Notes: generated by a model not told the origin, from the sequence alone. A stretch of 64,000 nucleotides of DNA from Lysinibacillus mangiferihumi (GCF_003049665.1 NZ_PYWM01000003.1:186001-250000), one strand, 5' to 3'; numbered from the stretch's first letter, positions 35,077-44,822 are shown. Numbers and translations: made by a program.

Positions 35077-35921
35077 TGCACGTGTCACCTTTAGAGACAA
35101 ATGTCAAAGTAAGAAATGGTCGAATTCAAATCACTAATATGACAAAGGCGAATATCGTCATGCGTCTTGTACTATGGGCACTACTGTTGTTTACACTGAT
35201 TGGACCATTTTTCCTTGATTATGGGACCATTACATGGTCAACAGCCATTTCATTAACGCTAGGTAATTTAAAGATGATGTTTTTAGAACCAGCCTTTCAT
35301 CAAATTACATTTGCTACAGCGTTAAAGCAAATTAGTATGACACTTGCATTAGCTTTTTTAGCAACGATTTTAGGAGCAGTACTCTCCTTTTTCCTTGCTA
35401 TTTTTAGCGCAAAAAACTTAGCGCCTTCAATGGTGTCAAATGGGATAATTGCCTTTAACTCATTTATTAGAGCTGTACCTACAGTCCTGTGGGTGTTAAT
35501 CTTTGCGATTGTTGCAGGTCTTGGTGCAATTGCTTGTGTACTTGGGATGATGCTGCATACCATTGCTTACTTAACAAAGGCATTTGCTGAATCATTTGAG
35601 GAGTTAGAAGAAGGTACTATAGAAGCATTGCGGGCGTCAGGAGCGAATTGGTGGCATATTGTATGGCACGCTGTCGTACCGCAGTCTTCGTCCTATATGG
35701 TGTCGTGGATTTTCTTACGGTTTGAAACGAACTATGGTGTGGCAGTGGCGATGGGTGCAGCGGCGGCGGCAGGTGGTATTGGCTTTGAGTTATTTATGGC
35801 TTCTAGTTTTTACTACGATTTACACGAAGTAGGGATGATTACGTATTGTGCTCTTATTGTCGCCATCATCTTAGAGCTTGTATCCCTTCGTATTAAAAGA
35901 AAATTAATGGCGAAATCATAA
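35076..35921 (+). CDS. phnE: Phosphonate ABC importer permease PhnE (second)
   Basis: A second, divergent PhnE of 281 residues, with a longer hydrophilic N-terminus (about 25 residues) before the first helix and an EAA loop (FEELEEGTIEALRASGANWWHIVWHAVVP). Transcribed in phase with the first permease through a TAATG overlap. It ends the phn operon; the convergent chemotaxis gene follows after a shared terminator. Confidence 0.9.
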   Translation: MHVSPLETNVKVRNGRIQITNMTKANIVMRLVLWALLLFTLIGPFFLDYGTITWSTAISLTLGNLKMMFLEPAFHQITFATALKQISMTLALAFLATILGAVLSFFLAIFSAKNLAPSMVSNGIIAFNSFIRAVPTVLWVLIFAIVAGLGAIACVLGMMLHTIAYLTKAFAESFEELEEGTIEALRASGANWWHIVWHAVVPQSSSYMVSWIFLRFETNYGVAVAMGAAAAAGGIGFELFMASSFYYDLHEVGMITYCALIVAIILELVSLRIKRKLMAKS

Positions 35922-36000
35922 AATGAGATGCAGAAGAAGATTTGACTTCGAACACACTGTAGGCAAGTTCTAATCCTAAAAGAAACGAACGATAATAAAA

Positions 36001-36047
36001 ACAACACCCTAATGATGGTTATTTCATACATCAATTAGGGTGTTATT
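36001..36047. terminator. Bidirectional terminator after the phn operon
   Basis: AACACCCTAAT and ATTAGGGTGTT form a perfect stem with pairing extending into GATG/CATC; it separates the convergent phnE and chemotaxis receptor genes. Confidence 0.8.
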
Positions 36048-36053
36048 TGTCAT

Positions 36054-37739
36054 TTAGATTTTAAAGCTACGTACCATCTGATTAAGCGCATCCGAAATGC
36101 TCGTTAATGTGTGCGCAACGCTTTGAATTTCTTCCATAGAAGCTAACTGTTCTTCTGTTGCAGCGACCACTTCGTGTGTACTTTCGGAATTTTCCTTAAA
36201 GAGTGAAGAAACGATTTCATATTGTTGGGTAACCGTTGTAAAATCGGCTGTTAGTTGTTCTGTTGTGGCAGCTATTTCTTGTACTTTACCAGTGACATGG
36301 GCAATGGATTGCCTAATATCTTGAAATTGTACGGAAGTAGTAGAGGTTAATTGAACCCCACTTCCGACATTTGTTTTCACTTTTTGTATCGTTTGAACGG
36401 TTTCATTGGTTGTCTCTTGAATACGTGTAATGAGTGCTTTGATTTGATTTGTCGAGCCACTGGATTGTTCAGCTAATTTCCGTACTTCTTCTGCAACTAC
36501 GGCAAATCCTTTTCCATGCTCTCCTGCACGTGCAGCTTCAATGGCCGCATTTAAGGCAAGAAGATTTGTTTGATTGGCAATGTCATTTATCAATGTTGTG
36601 ATTTCACCAATTTTGACAGCATCTTCAGCAAGTGAATTGATATTTTTATCTGTTTCGTCTACCGATTGTGCAATGGCCTCCATGGACGAAACAATTTCTT
36701 TAACGGATTTTTCTCCTTGATCCGCCTGTATACTAACTTCATTCGTATCTTCTGAAACATCAGCTGTATAATGTGTCATACTTTCTAAACTTTGCAATGC
36801 TTGCACGATGGCAATAGTGCTTTCGTGTAAAATGTTCGCTTGGCTATCCATACTCGTCGAGACATCTTGTATATTTTCCGTAATTTGATGCGAAGATCGT
36901 TTTGATTGTTCCGCACTCGCAGAAAACTCTTCGGAAGACGCTGCTACTCGCTCGGATGAAGAGCTAATTTGTGTCATCATCTGTTTTAATGAAGAAATGA
37001 AGTGGTTAAATGAAGCAGCTACTTCCCCTAATTCATCTTTGTTTTTTACCTGGATCGTTTTAGTTAAATCGCCGTTTCCTTGCGCGATATCGTTCATCTG
37101 AATGTTTAGTTGGCGCAATGGTTTTAAAATGGATTGGTAAAGTAAAACGCCTAATATGATTCCAGATACTGTGGCAACTATGGCAACCCCGAGTAGAAGT
37201 GCTTGGCTCATTTTAGACTGCGATTTTAAGCTAGCGCTTGCTACTTCTGTATGTTGATCTATTTGTGCAATAAAACGTTCAAACGAAGGGTCAAGTACTT
37301 CTTTCCGTATTCTTCGTTCTTCTCCAAAATGAATGTCAGCAGCTTTCTTAGGGTCAATCGTATGATTGTGAATAACTAATTGAACTTGATTCCAATATTT
37401 TTCGTAATTTTCCTTAATGTCATCAATGGTCTGTTGCTCTGAGGATATGATGGAAAAGGCATATAATTGATTAAATTGGTTTATGATATCGTTTGATTTT
37501 TCCTCCATTTGTGATACAAATGTTGGATCATTAGTTAATAGTAATGCTCGCTCATCATTTGAAAGACCGGCAAGCCGATATTGAATTTGCTTGGTGATTG
37601 TTTTAATTTCCATCAGATTATTTACCTCATTATTTTGTGAGACAATCTTCGATAAAGACCATGTCCCAAATCCACCTACGGCCATGATTGACAACACAAA
37701 AATTGAAGTAACAAGAATAAGTCTTGTCTTAATACGCAT
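36054..37739 (-). CDS. Methyl-accepting chemotaxis protein
   Basis: A 561-residue chemoreceptor: N-terminal membrane helix, a four-helix-bundle sensor (about 35-185), second helix (about 190-212), HAMP domain ([30 protein letters not shown]) and a cytoplasmic signalling domain. The receptor tip is the highly conserved [20 protein letters not shown] with [12 protein letters not shown] following. It should couple to CheW/CheA and be methylated at glutamates in the helices. A sigma-D-like promoter lies upstream. Confidence 0.92.
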   Translation of the reverse strand: MRIKTRLILVTSIFVLSIMAVGGFGTWSLSKIVSQNNEVNNLMEIKTITKQIQYRLAGLSNDERALLLTNDPTFVSQMEEKSNDIINQFNQLYAFSIISSEQQTIDDIKENYEKYWNQVQLVIHNHTIDPKKAADIHFGEERRIRKEVLDPSFERFIAQIDQHTEVASASLKSQSKMSQALLLGVAIVATVSGIILGVLLYQSILKPLRQLNIQMNDIAQGNGDLTKTIQVKNKDELGEVAASFNHFISSLKQMMTQISSSSERVAASSEEFSASAEQSKRSSHQITENIQDVSTSMDSQANILHESTIAIVQALQSLESMTHYTADVSEDTNEVSIQADQGEKSVKEIVSSMEAIAQSVDETDKNINSLAEDAVKIGEITTLINDIANQTNLLALNAAIEAARAGEHGKGFAVVAEEVRKLAEQSSGSTNQIKALITRIQETTNETVQTIQKVKTNVGSGVQLTSTTSVQFQDIRQSIAHVTGKVQEIAATTEQLTADFTTVTQQYEIVSSLFKENSESTHEVVAATEEQLASMEEIQSVAHTLTSISDALNQMVRSFKI

Positions 37740-37753
37740 ACAAATCCTCCATC

Positions 37754-37779
37754 TATTTCGATAAATTAACTTTGCTTTA
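37754..37779 (-). promoter_or_regulatory. Possible sigma-D (motility) promoter
   Basis: On the minus strand TAAA (complement of 37776-37779) is followed after 14 bases by TCGAAATA, close to the sigma-D pattern TAAA-N15-GCCGATAT, just before the receptor gene. Spacing is one base short and the -10 is imperfect. Confidence 0.4.
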
Positions 37780-38356
37780 AGAAAGCAAAAAGTGATAGAG
37801 ATAAATAGTGATAGGGTCGACTAACACCAAATGGGGTATTAACATCTTGCTTTTATAACTATTATCTTTTGCAATAAGTATTCATCTACTTGTAGTGTCC
37901 TTTATCAAACTATATGGCTTAACAGTTTGATATTCTTTTTCAGTACTAAAATAGAATAAGAGAAAAGCAGTTATGTACTTCACTGGCTTTATCAATAAAG
38001 TAACCTGATTTGCATCTTACATTATTTAAGGATAATGAATCTGTTATTGCTAAATATTAGTTTATTTTAACATCACATGTGGTGATTAGCGAGAACTATG
38101 TGGTAGATTTTTGCTTTTTCATATAAACATAAAGCGAGTAGTCCGTAAATTCGAGTTACTAATCTTTTGTCACACATCAATAAATCAGCAAAGCGTATTG
38201 AATCTATCCAAAAAGGCAGCTATTTTACGTAAAATAATAAAGAAGTAAGCGTTTGCTTTATTATATAGAAGAAAGACAAAAGCTTCTGCATTTCCAGACA
38301 GTCCAAAAGGAACCAGAAAGGTATTAACCCAATGGACTAAATGGTAAGCGCACAAA

Positions 38357-38391
38357 TAAAAATGCCATCTTATATAAGGTGGCATTTTTTA
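38357..38391 (+). terminator. Hairpin terminator
   Basis: ATGCCATCTTATATAAGGTGGCAT forms a nearly perfect self-complementary hairpin, flanked by A-run and T-run. Confidence 0.75.
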
Positions 38392-38548
38392 ATCGTTGCT
38401 AACAAATTCATTATCAAATAGCACAGACATAATGATGATTGTAGCATATCATAATGACAGTAAGCGCTCTCTTCATTAGTCATAAAAGAAAACAGTTTTC
38501 AGCTAGCAACGTATGATAGAAAGCTGTTGGATGCCATTAGATGAAGGA

Positions 38549-38578
38549 GACGAGCTCACTTGAAGCTCGTCTTTTCAT
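38549..38578 (+). terminator. Hairpin terminator
   Basis: GACGAGCT pairs with AGCTCGTC around a short loop, followed by TTTTC. Confidence 0.65.
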
Positions 38579-38771
38579 AAACAATCGTAATCGCCACGAT
38601 CAAATAGCTAATTTAAGCTAGTTCAAACGAAAATTTACACGATTATGTGACATATGCGAAAAAAATTTATAAAAACCTTAACTAATTCATATGAAATCCG
38701 TATAATAAATCAAACAGTGCGAAAATTGTCCATTTTTCTATCGACGAATTGCGTGAATTTTTTAAATTGTA

Positions 38772-38800
38772 TTGACGTAGAGAACGATAATTTGTACACT
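38772..38800 (+). promoter_or_regulatory. Sigma-A-type promoter of aspartokinase
   Basis: TTGACG (38772-38777) and TACACT (38795-38800) are separated by 17 bases, placing the start point about 55 bases before the gene. Confidence 0.65.
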
Positions 38801-38861
38801 GTGTACATTCAATTGTTTTTTGGAGGAATACATTATTTTAAAAAGTTAGGATTTGATAGAT

Positions 38862-40220
38862 ATGATCGTATGTAAATTTGGTGGAACATCTGTAGCAAGT
38901 GCAGAACAAATTCAAAAAGTAGCAAACATTGTAAAATCTAATCCGGCACGCAAAATCGTAGCCGTTTCAGCACCAGGAAAACGTTCTGGTGATGATATAA
39001 AAGTAACAGATTTACTAATTGACTTAGCTCATGCGGCATTACAAAATGAAAATATAGAAGAAAAACTACAAACAGTCGTTAATCGTTACAAGTCTATTGC
39101 TGACGGATTACAGCTAGATGATACGATTTGTGACGTTATTACAGAGGACTTGCGCGAACGTGTGCAAGGTGATACTTCCAATGAAGAATTATTTATTGAT
39201 AGCTTAAAAGCGGCAGGAGAAGATAACAATGCCAAGCTTATTGCAGCATATTTTAACTCTATCGGTATGCCAGCACGCTATGTAAGTCCAAAAGAAGGTT
39301 TGGTCGTCAACGATTTACCTGAGCGTACGTTTGCCTTACCTGAAGCATATACAAATTTAGCGCCATTAAAAGATACAAAAGAAATTATTGTTTTCCCAGG
39401 TTTCTTCGGTTACACTAAAGCGGGCATATTGCGTACGTTTGATCGCGGAGGCTCGGATATTACAGGCTCTATTTTAGCAGCTGCTGTTGAAGCGGAGCTT
39501 TATGAAAACTTTACGGATGTTGATTGTGTATTTTCCGCAAATCCGAAAGTCGTGAATGATCCAGTGGAAATTAAAGAAATAACGTATCGCGAAATGCGCG
39601 AATTATCCTATGCGGGCTTTTCTGTCTTCCATGATGAAGCATTAATGCCTGTCTATAAGATTGGGGTGCCAGTTAACATAAAAAATACAAATAATCCTTC
39701 AGCCCCAGGTACTCGAATTGTACCGAGTCGTCCTGCTACAGGTCGTCCGGTTACAGGTATCTCGGCAGACAGCGGCTTTTCAACGTTATATGTGTCTAAA
39801 TATTTAATGAACCGTGAAGTAGGGTTCGGTCGTAAGCTTCTACAAATTTTAGAAGATGAAAATATTTCATATGAACATACTCCGTCTGGTTTAGATGATA
39901 TTTCGGTGATTATGCGATCCAACCAACTAACACCAGAAAATGAAGCGCGTATATTAACGCGTGTGAAAAATGAATTGCAGGCAGATGATGTCCAAATGCG
40001 TCATGGATTCTCAATGATTGTGATTGTTGGGGAAGGGATGCGTAATAACACTGGTCTTGCAGCACGTGCAGCAACAGCCATATCTAAAACTGGAGCTAAT
40101 ATTGAAATGATTAATCAAGGCTCGTCTGAAGTAAGTCTTGTATTTGGTGTTCTACAAGAGTATGAAAATCGAATTTTACAAGCACTATATGGAGAATTCT
40201 TTGCACAAGTGCAAGCATAA
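38862..40220 (+). CDS. yclM: Aspartokinase (YclM/aspartokinase III type)
   Basis: First enzyme of the aspartate pathway to lysine, threonine and methionine: phosphorylates aspartate. 452 residues. VCKFGGTSVASAEQI at the start, GRGGSDITGS-like (FDRGGSDITGSILAAAVEAELYENFTDVDCVFSANP) in the kinase core, and two C-terminal ACT domains (TGISADSGFSTLYVSKYLM and IVIVGEGMRNNTGLAARA) that bind the feedback amino acids. High similarity to B. subtilis YclM throughout. ATG at 38862 is used; TTG at 38853 is in frame but poorly spaced. Confidence 0.9.
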   Translation: MIVCKFGGTSVASAEQIQKVANIVKSNPARKIVAVSAPGKRSGDDIKVTDLLIDLAHAALQNENIEEKLQTVVNRYKSIADGLQLDDTICDVITEDLRERVQGDTSNEELFIDSLKAAGEDNNAKLIAAYFNSIGMPARYVSPKEGLVVNDLPERTFALPEAYTNLAPLKDTKEIIVFPGFFGYTKAGILRTFDRGGSDITGSILAAAVEAELYENFTDVDCVFSANPKVVNDPVEIKEITYREMRELSYAGFSVFHDEALMPVYKIGVPVNIKNTNNPSAPGTRIVPSRPATGRPVTGISADSGFSTLYVSKYLMNREVGFGRKLLQILEDENISYEHTPSGLDDISVIMRSNQLTPENEARILTRVKNELQADDVQMRHGFSMIVIVGEGMRNNTGLAARAATAISKTGANIEMINQGSSEVSLVFGVLQEYENRILQALYGEFFAQVQA

Positions 40221-40271
40221 GTAAACCCAATACGATAGTTTTATGAAAACAATAAAATTATCTAAAAATAA

Positions 40272-40325
40272 AACGGAGCTGCCTTATAAGCAATGAATTC
40301 ATTGCTTATAAGGCAGCTCTTTCAT
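40272..40325 (+). terminator. Strong Rho-independent terminator
   Basis: A 20-bp perfect stem (GAGCTGCCTTATAAGCAATG and its complement around AATT) followed by TTTC after the aspartokinase gene. Confidence 0.85.
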
Positions 40326-40450
40326 TTTATAAGTTACCTGGATGTATGAATGCCTCCAAAAAATCAAACACTACTAGAAGGAATAGAGTTTTCTTTTATA
40401 CAGTAATGCTGTAAAATCGAGTTCGTACATAGATAGGAGGTCGTAATAGA

Positions 40451-40633
40451 TTGAAGAGTTTTTCAATGGGCATGATTTTGTCAGTTATCGGTATTTTAGT
40501 TGTCTGTTTAACTATTATGGACATTTTACCAGCATCGACGAAATCCATGAAAATTATATATGTTGGGATTGGTTGGGTTTTTATTATAGCCGGTTCAATT
40601 ATTCGATTTAAAAATTTAAAGCAAAGGCAATAA
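40451..40633 (+). CDS. Small two-span membrane protein
   Basis: A 60-residue protein with two hydrophobic segments (about 6-24 and 36-51, GMILSVIGILVVCLTIMDIL and IIYVGIGWVFIIAGSII) and a basic tail. Start is TTG at 40451 with AGGAGGT about nine bases before. Transcribed alone ahead of the cobalamin cluster and followed by a terminator at 40788. Unknown function. Confidence 0.65.
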   Translation: MKSFSMGMILSVIGILVVCLTIMDILPASTKSMKIIYVGIGWVFIIAGSIIRFKNLKQRQ

Positions 40634-40787
40634 GAAAATTAACTAAAATGAATGTTGCAAACATCAAAGTTATGATACAATTTCAAAGAAATAAATAATT
40701 TCAATACGATGAAGTTATTATTTTGTACTATACAAAAAATTCAGAAGGTTCAAATTTGCAGTGTATTCATAATTAAAGAATGAACAG

Positions 40788-40821
40788 TACAAATTCTTCT
40801 TGTAAGAATTTGTTTTTTTAT
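40788..40821 (+). terminator. Terminator before the cob cluster
   Basis: CAAATTCTT and AAGAATTTG pair around CTTGT, followed by seven T residues. Confidence 0.8.
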
Positions 40822-40906
40822 TTACCTCCACTACAAAATATGGGTTCTCCCGTTGGAAAGGGAGTAGTGAATAACCAATTCGGTATATAATAAATAATGG
40901 AGGTAA
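40822..40906 (+). promoter_or_regulatory. Possible Shine-Dalgarno-sequestering leader of cbiZ
   Basis: TTACCTCCA (40822-40830) is exactly complementary to TGGAGGTAA (40898-40906), the ribosome binding site of cbiZ. Inside lies a second hairpin, CACTA (40829-40833) with TAGTG (40865-40869) and CTCCC (40847-40851) with GGGAG (40860-40864). It does not carry the core sequences of a cobalamin riboswitch. A TATAAT at 40886-40891 could instead be a promoter, in which case the hairpin would be an operator. Confidence 0.4.
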
Positions 40907-40913
40907 GAAGACG

Positions 40914-41594
40914 ATGATTGTACGTAAGGAAGATATAAAAATAGTAGATAATTATGTTACGATTCAAACAATAACTCCGATGAAAGTTGTCTCGTCAGCG
41001 ATGCATAATCCTGGCTTTGGCTACTATACACATCTACTGAATCGCTCTGTACCCAAAACTTATGATGAACGAAAACCACATCATGAATTACGGTGTTTTT
41101 TGCAATCAGCGGGTTATCCCATCGACAAAACCGTTGCGATGATGACAGCGGTAGACGCTCGTTTTGCAACAATACGTGAATTTACATATGAAGGTTTGCA
41201 TCTAGTTGTTATGATAACGGCAGGCTTGGGCAATGCCGTCGATATTACACGTGCATTTCATCGACAAGAGCAATATCACGCTGGAACGATTAATACGTGG
41301 GTGCTAATCAATGGGAAACTATCGGATGAGGCGCTGTTCCAGGCAATGATCTCTACGACAGAGGCAAAGGTTAAAGCACTAATAGATGAAAATATTACGG
41401 ACCCTACTACGGGTACATTAGCAACAGGCACGTCAACGGATAGTTTACTTATTGCATCGACGGAAGAAGGCGATTTCCATCAATATGCAGGCCCTATAAC
41501 AATGTTGGGCAAAGTGATTGGGCATGGTGTTTATGAAACGATGCGTGAGGCCATCCAAAAATACAAAAAAGAGAAAGAGGCGAATCCACTATGA
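40914..41594 (+). CDS. cbiZ: Adenosylcobinamide amidohydrolase CbiZ
   Basis: Cleaves the aminopropanol (nucleotide-loop) linkage of adenosylcobinamide or related corrinoids to adenosylcobyric acid, allowing salvaged corrinoids to be remodelled. 226 residues; SSAMHNPGFGYYTHLLNRSVPKTYD and VMITAGLGNAVDITRA with a glycine-rich TGTSTDSLLIAS are family features. It starts the cluster, with its stop overlapping the start of cbiB by four bases (ATGA). Presence of cbiZ plus cbiB, cobD, cobU and cobS indicates salvage and remodelling rather than de novo synthesis. Confidence 0.9.
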   Translation: MIVRKEDIKIVDNYVTIQTITPMKVVSSAMHNPGFGYYTHLLNRSVPKTYDERKPHHELRCFLQSAGYPIDKTVAMMTAVDARFATIREFTYEGLHLVVMITAGLGNAVDITRAFHRQEQYHAGTINTWVLINGKLSDEALFQAMISTTEAKVKALIDENITDPTTGTLATGTSTDSLLIASTEEGDFHQYAGPITMLGKVIGHGVYETMREAIQKYKKEKEANPL

Positions 41595-42547
41595 TTTTAC
41601 TAGTGATTGCCTGTATCATTGGCTTATTATTTGATTTAGTTGTCGGTGATCCTCCTAAAATGCCACATCCAGTACGGTGGATAGGCAAACTTATTCAAGC
41701 GCAAACCGCCTTGTGGAATAAGGGTAATATGCGAAAATTTCGTGGGATGATCATGGCGCTTGCTGTCGTTGGAACGACCATGTTTGTTGTAACCGTGATT
41801 GTAGTGCTTAGTTATCAAGTGAACATCGTGTTTGGAATTCTAATAGAGGGGTTATTAATTGGCGTTGGACTAGCACAGCGTAGTTTAAAAGAAGCAGCAA
41901 TTGCTGTCTATGATCCTCTTGTCCAAGGAGATTTTGCAGAGGCACGTGTGAAATTATCGTGGATTGTTGGGCGAGATACCGATCAGCTTGATGAGGATGA
42001 AATTGTTCGGGGTGTTGTAGAAACAGTATCTGAAAATACAAGTGATGGTGTAACCGCGCCACTCTTTTATGCATTTTTATTTGGGGCAATTGGTTTATGG
42101 GGATACAAGGCAGTAAACACGTTAGATTCAATGATTGGCTATAAAAATGAAAAATACAAAGATTTTGGTATGTTTGCCGCAAGACTTGATGATGTCCTAA
42201 ATTTTATTCCTAGTCGTTTAACAGGATTGTTGATGGTACTTGGTACTAAAAATGAAACAACTGTTTCGCTTGGCAAACGCTTAAAACGCTGGGTACAGGA
42301 TGCTAAAAAACATCCTAGTCCGAATAGCGGTTATTTGGAAGCAGCAACTGCTGTACAGTTAGGCGTACAACTCGGCGGGAAAAATACATATCAAGGTGTT
42401 GCATCGTATAGAGCGACGATGGGTGAAAAACTTGTACCGTTAACGAAAGAGCACATTGCAACATCTGTGACTCATATGCGAATTGCTACACTGCTCTTTA
42501 CGCTTGTTATGTTAGCAATGGAGGTGTTAATTTTTGCAATTACCTAA
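41591..42547 (+). CDS. cbiB: Adenosylcobinamide-phosphate synthase CbiB
   Basis: Integral membrane enzyme of 318 residues that attaches aminopropanol phosphate to adenosylcobyric acid. DLVVGDPPKMPHPVRWIGKLI at the N-terminus, SENTSDGVTAPLFYAFLFG and YKNEKYKDFGMFAARLDDVLNFIPSRL are diagnostic. Also called CobD in other nomenclature. Overlaps cbiZ by four bases and the next gene by 14 bases. Confidence 0.92.
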   Translation: MILLVIACIIGLLFDLVVGDPPKMPHPVRWIGKLIQAQTALWNKGNMRKFRGMIMALAVVGTTMFVVTVIVVLSYQVNIVFGILIEGLLIGVGLAQRSLKEAAIAVYDPLVQGDFAEARVKLSWIVGRDTDQLDEDEIVRGVVETVSENTSDGVTAPLFYAFLFGAIGLWGYKAVNTLDSMIGYKNEKYKDFGMFAARLDDVLNFIPSRLTGLLMVLGTKNETTVSLGKRLKRWVQDAKKHPSPNSGYLEAATAVQLGVQLGGKNTYQGVASYRATMGEKLVPLTKEHIATSVTHMRIATLLFTLVMLAMEVLIFAIT

Positions 42548-43619
42548 TCATGGAGCAAATCCGCAAAATGTCTATCAGCAGCTCGGGCTGAAAATGCCGA
42601 CAGAAGTATTTGATTTTAGTGAAAATGTAAATGCAGCAGGTCCTCCTCCTTTTGTTGAGGCACGCTGGCGCACATTTTATCCATTAATCCAGCGTTACCC
42701 AGATCCAGATGGTGAACCTTTTTTAACAAAGGTGGCCTATTTTCATCGCATTGAAAAACAGGCAATCGTCCTAGGGAATGGGGCGTCAGAGTTATTTAGT
42801 GTGTTAGCCAGACGCTATGTAAATAAACGTGTTATTGTGATTCATCCGACATTTTCGGAGTACGAACGGACGCTAAAGGCTGCCGGGGCGAATGTTGTGC
42901 CAATTGTTGTGGATGACGTTATAAACTATACATTACCAATGACACAACTTTATCAAGAAATGGTTTATGCAGATGCAGTATATATCTGTACACCAAATAA
43001 TCCAACAGGTGTCTTACCAAAAAAAGAAGAACTACTCCGCTTAATAGCTTATGGAGCGGAAGTAGACTGTGAACTCGTATTGGATGAGGCATTTATTGAT
43101 TGGGTCAGTGAAGATCATTCGTTAATTGGCGATGTTGCGCATAATCCACATGTTATTGTTGTGCGATCGATGACAAAAATGTATGCCATTCCTGGATTAA
43201 GACTCGGCTATTTAGTTGCAAGCAAAATCATTGTTTCAGAGCTAAAAGCAATGTTGTCACATTGGAATCTTAACGCATTTGCGCTTGTTATCGGTGCGGG
43301 CTGTTTGGATGAGCATGATTATTGTCAACAGGCAATCGACTATGCAACAAATCAAAGAGCGTGGCTCCAACGTTTTTTGCACGAACACGGATGCCGCGTA
43401 ACAAATAGTGTGACAAACTATGTATGCTTTTCATTGCCGAGCAACCAGCATCCAGATACATTTTTCAGCTTTTGTTTAGGACAAGGAATTGTCCTGCGCC
43501 ATACAAAAAACTTTATGGGGTTAAATGGTGAATGGTTCCGCATCGGTATTAAAGATGTAACAGCGATGACCTATTTACATAACTGTTTACAAACGTGGTT
43601 TAAAGCAAATAAGGGGTGA
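42534..43619 (+). CDS. cobD: Threonine-phosphate decarboxylase CobD
   Basis: PLP-dependent aminotransferase-fold enzyme, 361 residues, that makes aminopropanol phosphate from threonine phosphate for CbiB. FDFSENVNAAGPP, PNNPTGVLP, DEAFIDW and the PLP lysine in RSMTKMYAIPGLRLGYL are visible. Start is TTG 42534 with GGAGG at 42520-42524 upstream. Its end abuts the next gene. Confidence 0.9.
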   Translation: MQLPNHGANPQNVYQQLGLKMPTEVFDFSENVNAAGPPPFVEARWRTFYPLIQRYPDPDGEPFLTKVAYFHRIEKQAIVLGNGASELFSVLARRYVNKRVIVIHPTFSEYERTLKAAGANVVPIVVDDVINYTLPMTQLYQEMVYADAVYICTPNNPTGVLPKKEELLRLIAYGAEVDCELVLDEAFIDWVSEDHSLIGDVAHNPHVIVVRSMTKMYAIPGLRLGYLVASKIIVSELKAMLSHWNLNAFALVIGAGCLDEHDYCQQAIDYATNQRAWLQRFLHEHGCRVTNSVTNYVCFSLPSNQHPDTFFSFCLGQGIVLRHTKNFMGLNGEWFRIGIKDVTAMTYLHNCLQTWFKANKG

Positions 43620-43624
43620 GAAAA

Positions 43625-44233
43625 GTGACAACTTTTTATCTAGTTCGACACGGGGAAACAGTTTGGAATAAAGAACATCGATTGCAAGGGTGGTTAGATT
43701 CTCCATTGTCTGAAAACGGCATTTTACATGCCCAAAAACTTGGTGAACAATTGAAAAACATTCCCTTTACTGCAGCGTATAGTAGCACAAGTGGTCGTGC
43801 AAAAGAAACATTACACTATTTAACAGTAGGTCGTAAGCTAGCAATTCACTATGAGGATGATCTACGTGAAATTTTTTTAGGAAACTGGCAAGGAAAAACT
43901 GTGGAGGATATTATGGTCAGTAATCGTTTTGACTACGAGCTGTATACCCATTATCCAGCACAATTTGTCGCCACTCACACCGAAAGCTTTGGCGAAGTAA
44001 CAGAACGAGCGATGTATACGTTAAAAAATATTACCCAACGCTATCCACATGAACATATTTTAATTGTGTCACATGGAGTAACGATTAATTGTATAATCAA
44101 TGCCATATTAGAGCGGGGCATTGACCAGTTATGGACAGCGCCACACATAGAGGGGACAAGCGTGACTATCGTAGAGCGTACAGAAGAAAGCTGGCACGTC
44201 AAGGTTATTGGTAGCACGCAACATTTACAATAG
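43625..44233 (+). CDS. Histidine phosphatase (alpha-ribazole phosphatase-like, first)
   Basis: A 202-residue histidine phosphatase: TTFYLVRHGETVWNKEHRLQG contains the phospho-accepting RHGE, and ILIVSHGVTINCIINAI the second histidine. Context suggests removal of phosphate from alpha-ribazole phosphate or adenosylcobalamin phosphate (CobC role). GTG at 43625 with AAGGGG upstream is preferred to the in-frame GTG at 43616. A second, shorter homologue lies at 45789. Confidence 0.82.
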   Translation: MTTFYLVRHGETVWNKEHRLQGWLDSPLSENGILHAQKLGEQLKNIPFTAAYSSTSGRAKETLHYLTVGRKLAIHYEDDLREIFLGNWQGKTVEDIMVSNRFDYELYTHYPAQFVATHTESFGEVTERAMYTLKNITQRYPHEHILIVSHGVTINCIINAILERGIDQLWTAPHIEGTSVTIVERTEESWHVKVIGSTQHLQ

Positions 44234-44246
44234 AGAGGTGAAAACA

Positions 44247-44822
44247 GTGCCGCTAATTTTTATATCAGGTGGGGTTCGCAGCGGTAAATCTCACTTTGCC
44301 GAACAACAAGCTGTTTTGCACTATCAAAATAAAGATTTAATAAACAAACGATTGATATATATTGCTTCTGGTGTTGCCATGGATGTTGAAATGGAAAAAC
44401 GCATAGTGCGACACAAAGCAGATCGTTTAAAACAAGCGATTGCGTGGCATACAATTGAAGCACCTTATCAAATACAGGATGCCTTTAATACGTTGGATGA
44501 AGGGGATATTGTACTTTGGGACTGTGTGACGACATGGCTGACTAATGCCTTTTATGAAGGGTTTGATAGTGGAACGCCATGTGTAGAAAAGCCAGGGTGT
44601 CTAGAGTCAAAAATATGGTTTATGAAAAGTGCAGTATTGACGTTACTTGACAAAAAGGTGACGCTTTTTGTCGTTTCTAATGAACTTTTTGATGAACCGC
44701 CATATGGAAATCAGGAGGTGGAATTGTACCGCCAATTGCTCGGCAATCTCCATCAATGGTTTGTATCTATTTCACATGACGCCTATGAAATAAATTATGG
44801 TATCGTCAAGAAATGGAAATAA
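44247..44822 (+). CDS. cobU: CobU-like adenosylcobinamide kinase/guanylyltransferase (first)
   Basis: A 191-residue P-loop protein (GGVRSGKS, residues 8-15) that should phosphorylate cobinamide and transfer GMP. The RHKADRLKQAIAWHTIEAP segment corresponds to the region with the GMP-accepting histidine, and LWDCVTTWLTN to the Walker B side. The usual CobU end, SNEVGxGxVP...R.FRD..G..NQ, is replaced by SNELFDEPPYGNQEVELYRQLLGNLHQWF, so the C-terminal signature is only partly kept. GTG start with GAGAGGTG upstream. Confidence 0.8.
   Translation: MPLIFISGGVRSGKSHFAEQQAVLHYQNKDLINKRLIYIASGVAMDVEMEKRIVRHKADRLKQAIAWHTIEAPYQIQDAFNTLDEGDIVLWDCVTTWLTNAFYEGFDSGTPCVEKPGCLESKIWFMKSAVLTLLDKKVTLFVVSNELFDEPPYGNQEVELYRQLLGNLHQWFVSISHDAYEINYGIVKKWK

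Larger units (their letters stand above)
37780..38771. other. Long gene-poor region
   Basis: About 1 kb with no supported gene on either strand; the longest frames lack ribosome binding sites and recognisable sequence. It contains two hairpin terminators (38357-38391 and 38549-38578). The second is not part of a lysine riboswitch: no L-box core sequence was found upstream of the aspartokinase gene. Confidence 0.5.

Noticed and set aside
38185..38385. 66-codon leftward frame in the long gap before aspartokinase
   Set aside because: It begins inside a terminator hairpin and has no ribosome binding site.
38380..38861. Lysine riboswitch upstream of aspartokinase
   Set aside because: A terminator-like hairpin is present, but none of the conserved L-box sequences could be found.
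40634..40913. Cobalamin riboswitch in front of the cob cluster
   Set aside because: The conserved GCCACTG and AGCCAGGAGACCTGCC segments are absent; only the possible ribosome-binding-site-sequestering structure remains.
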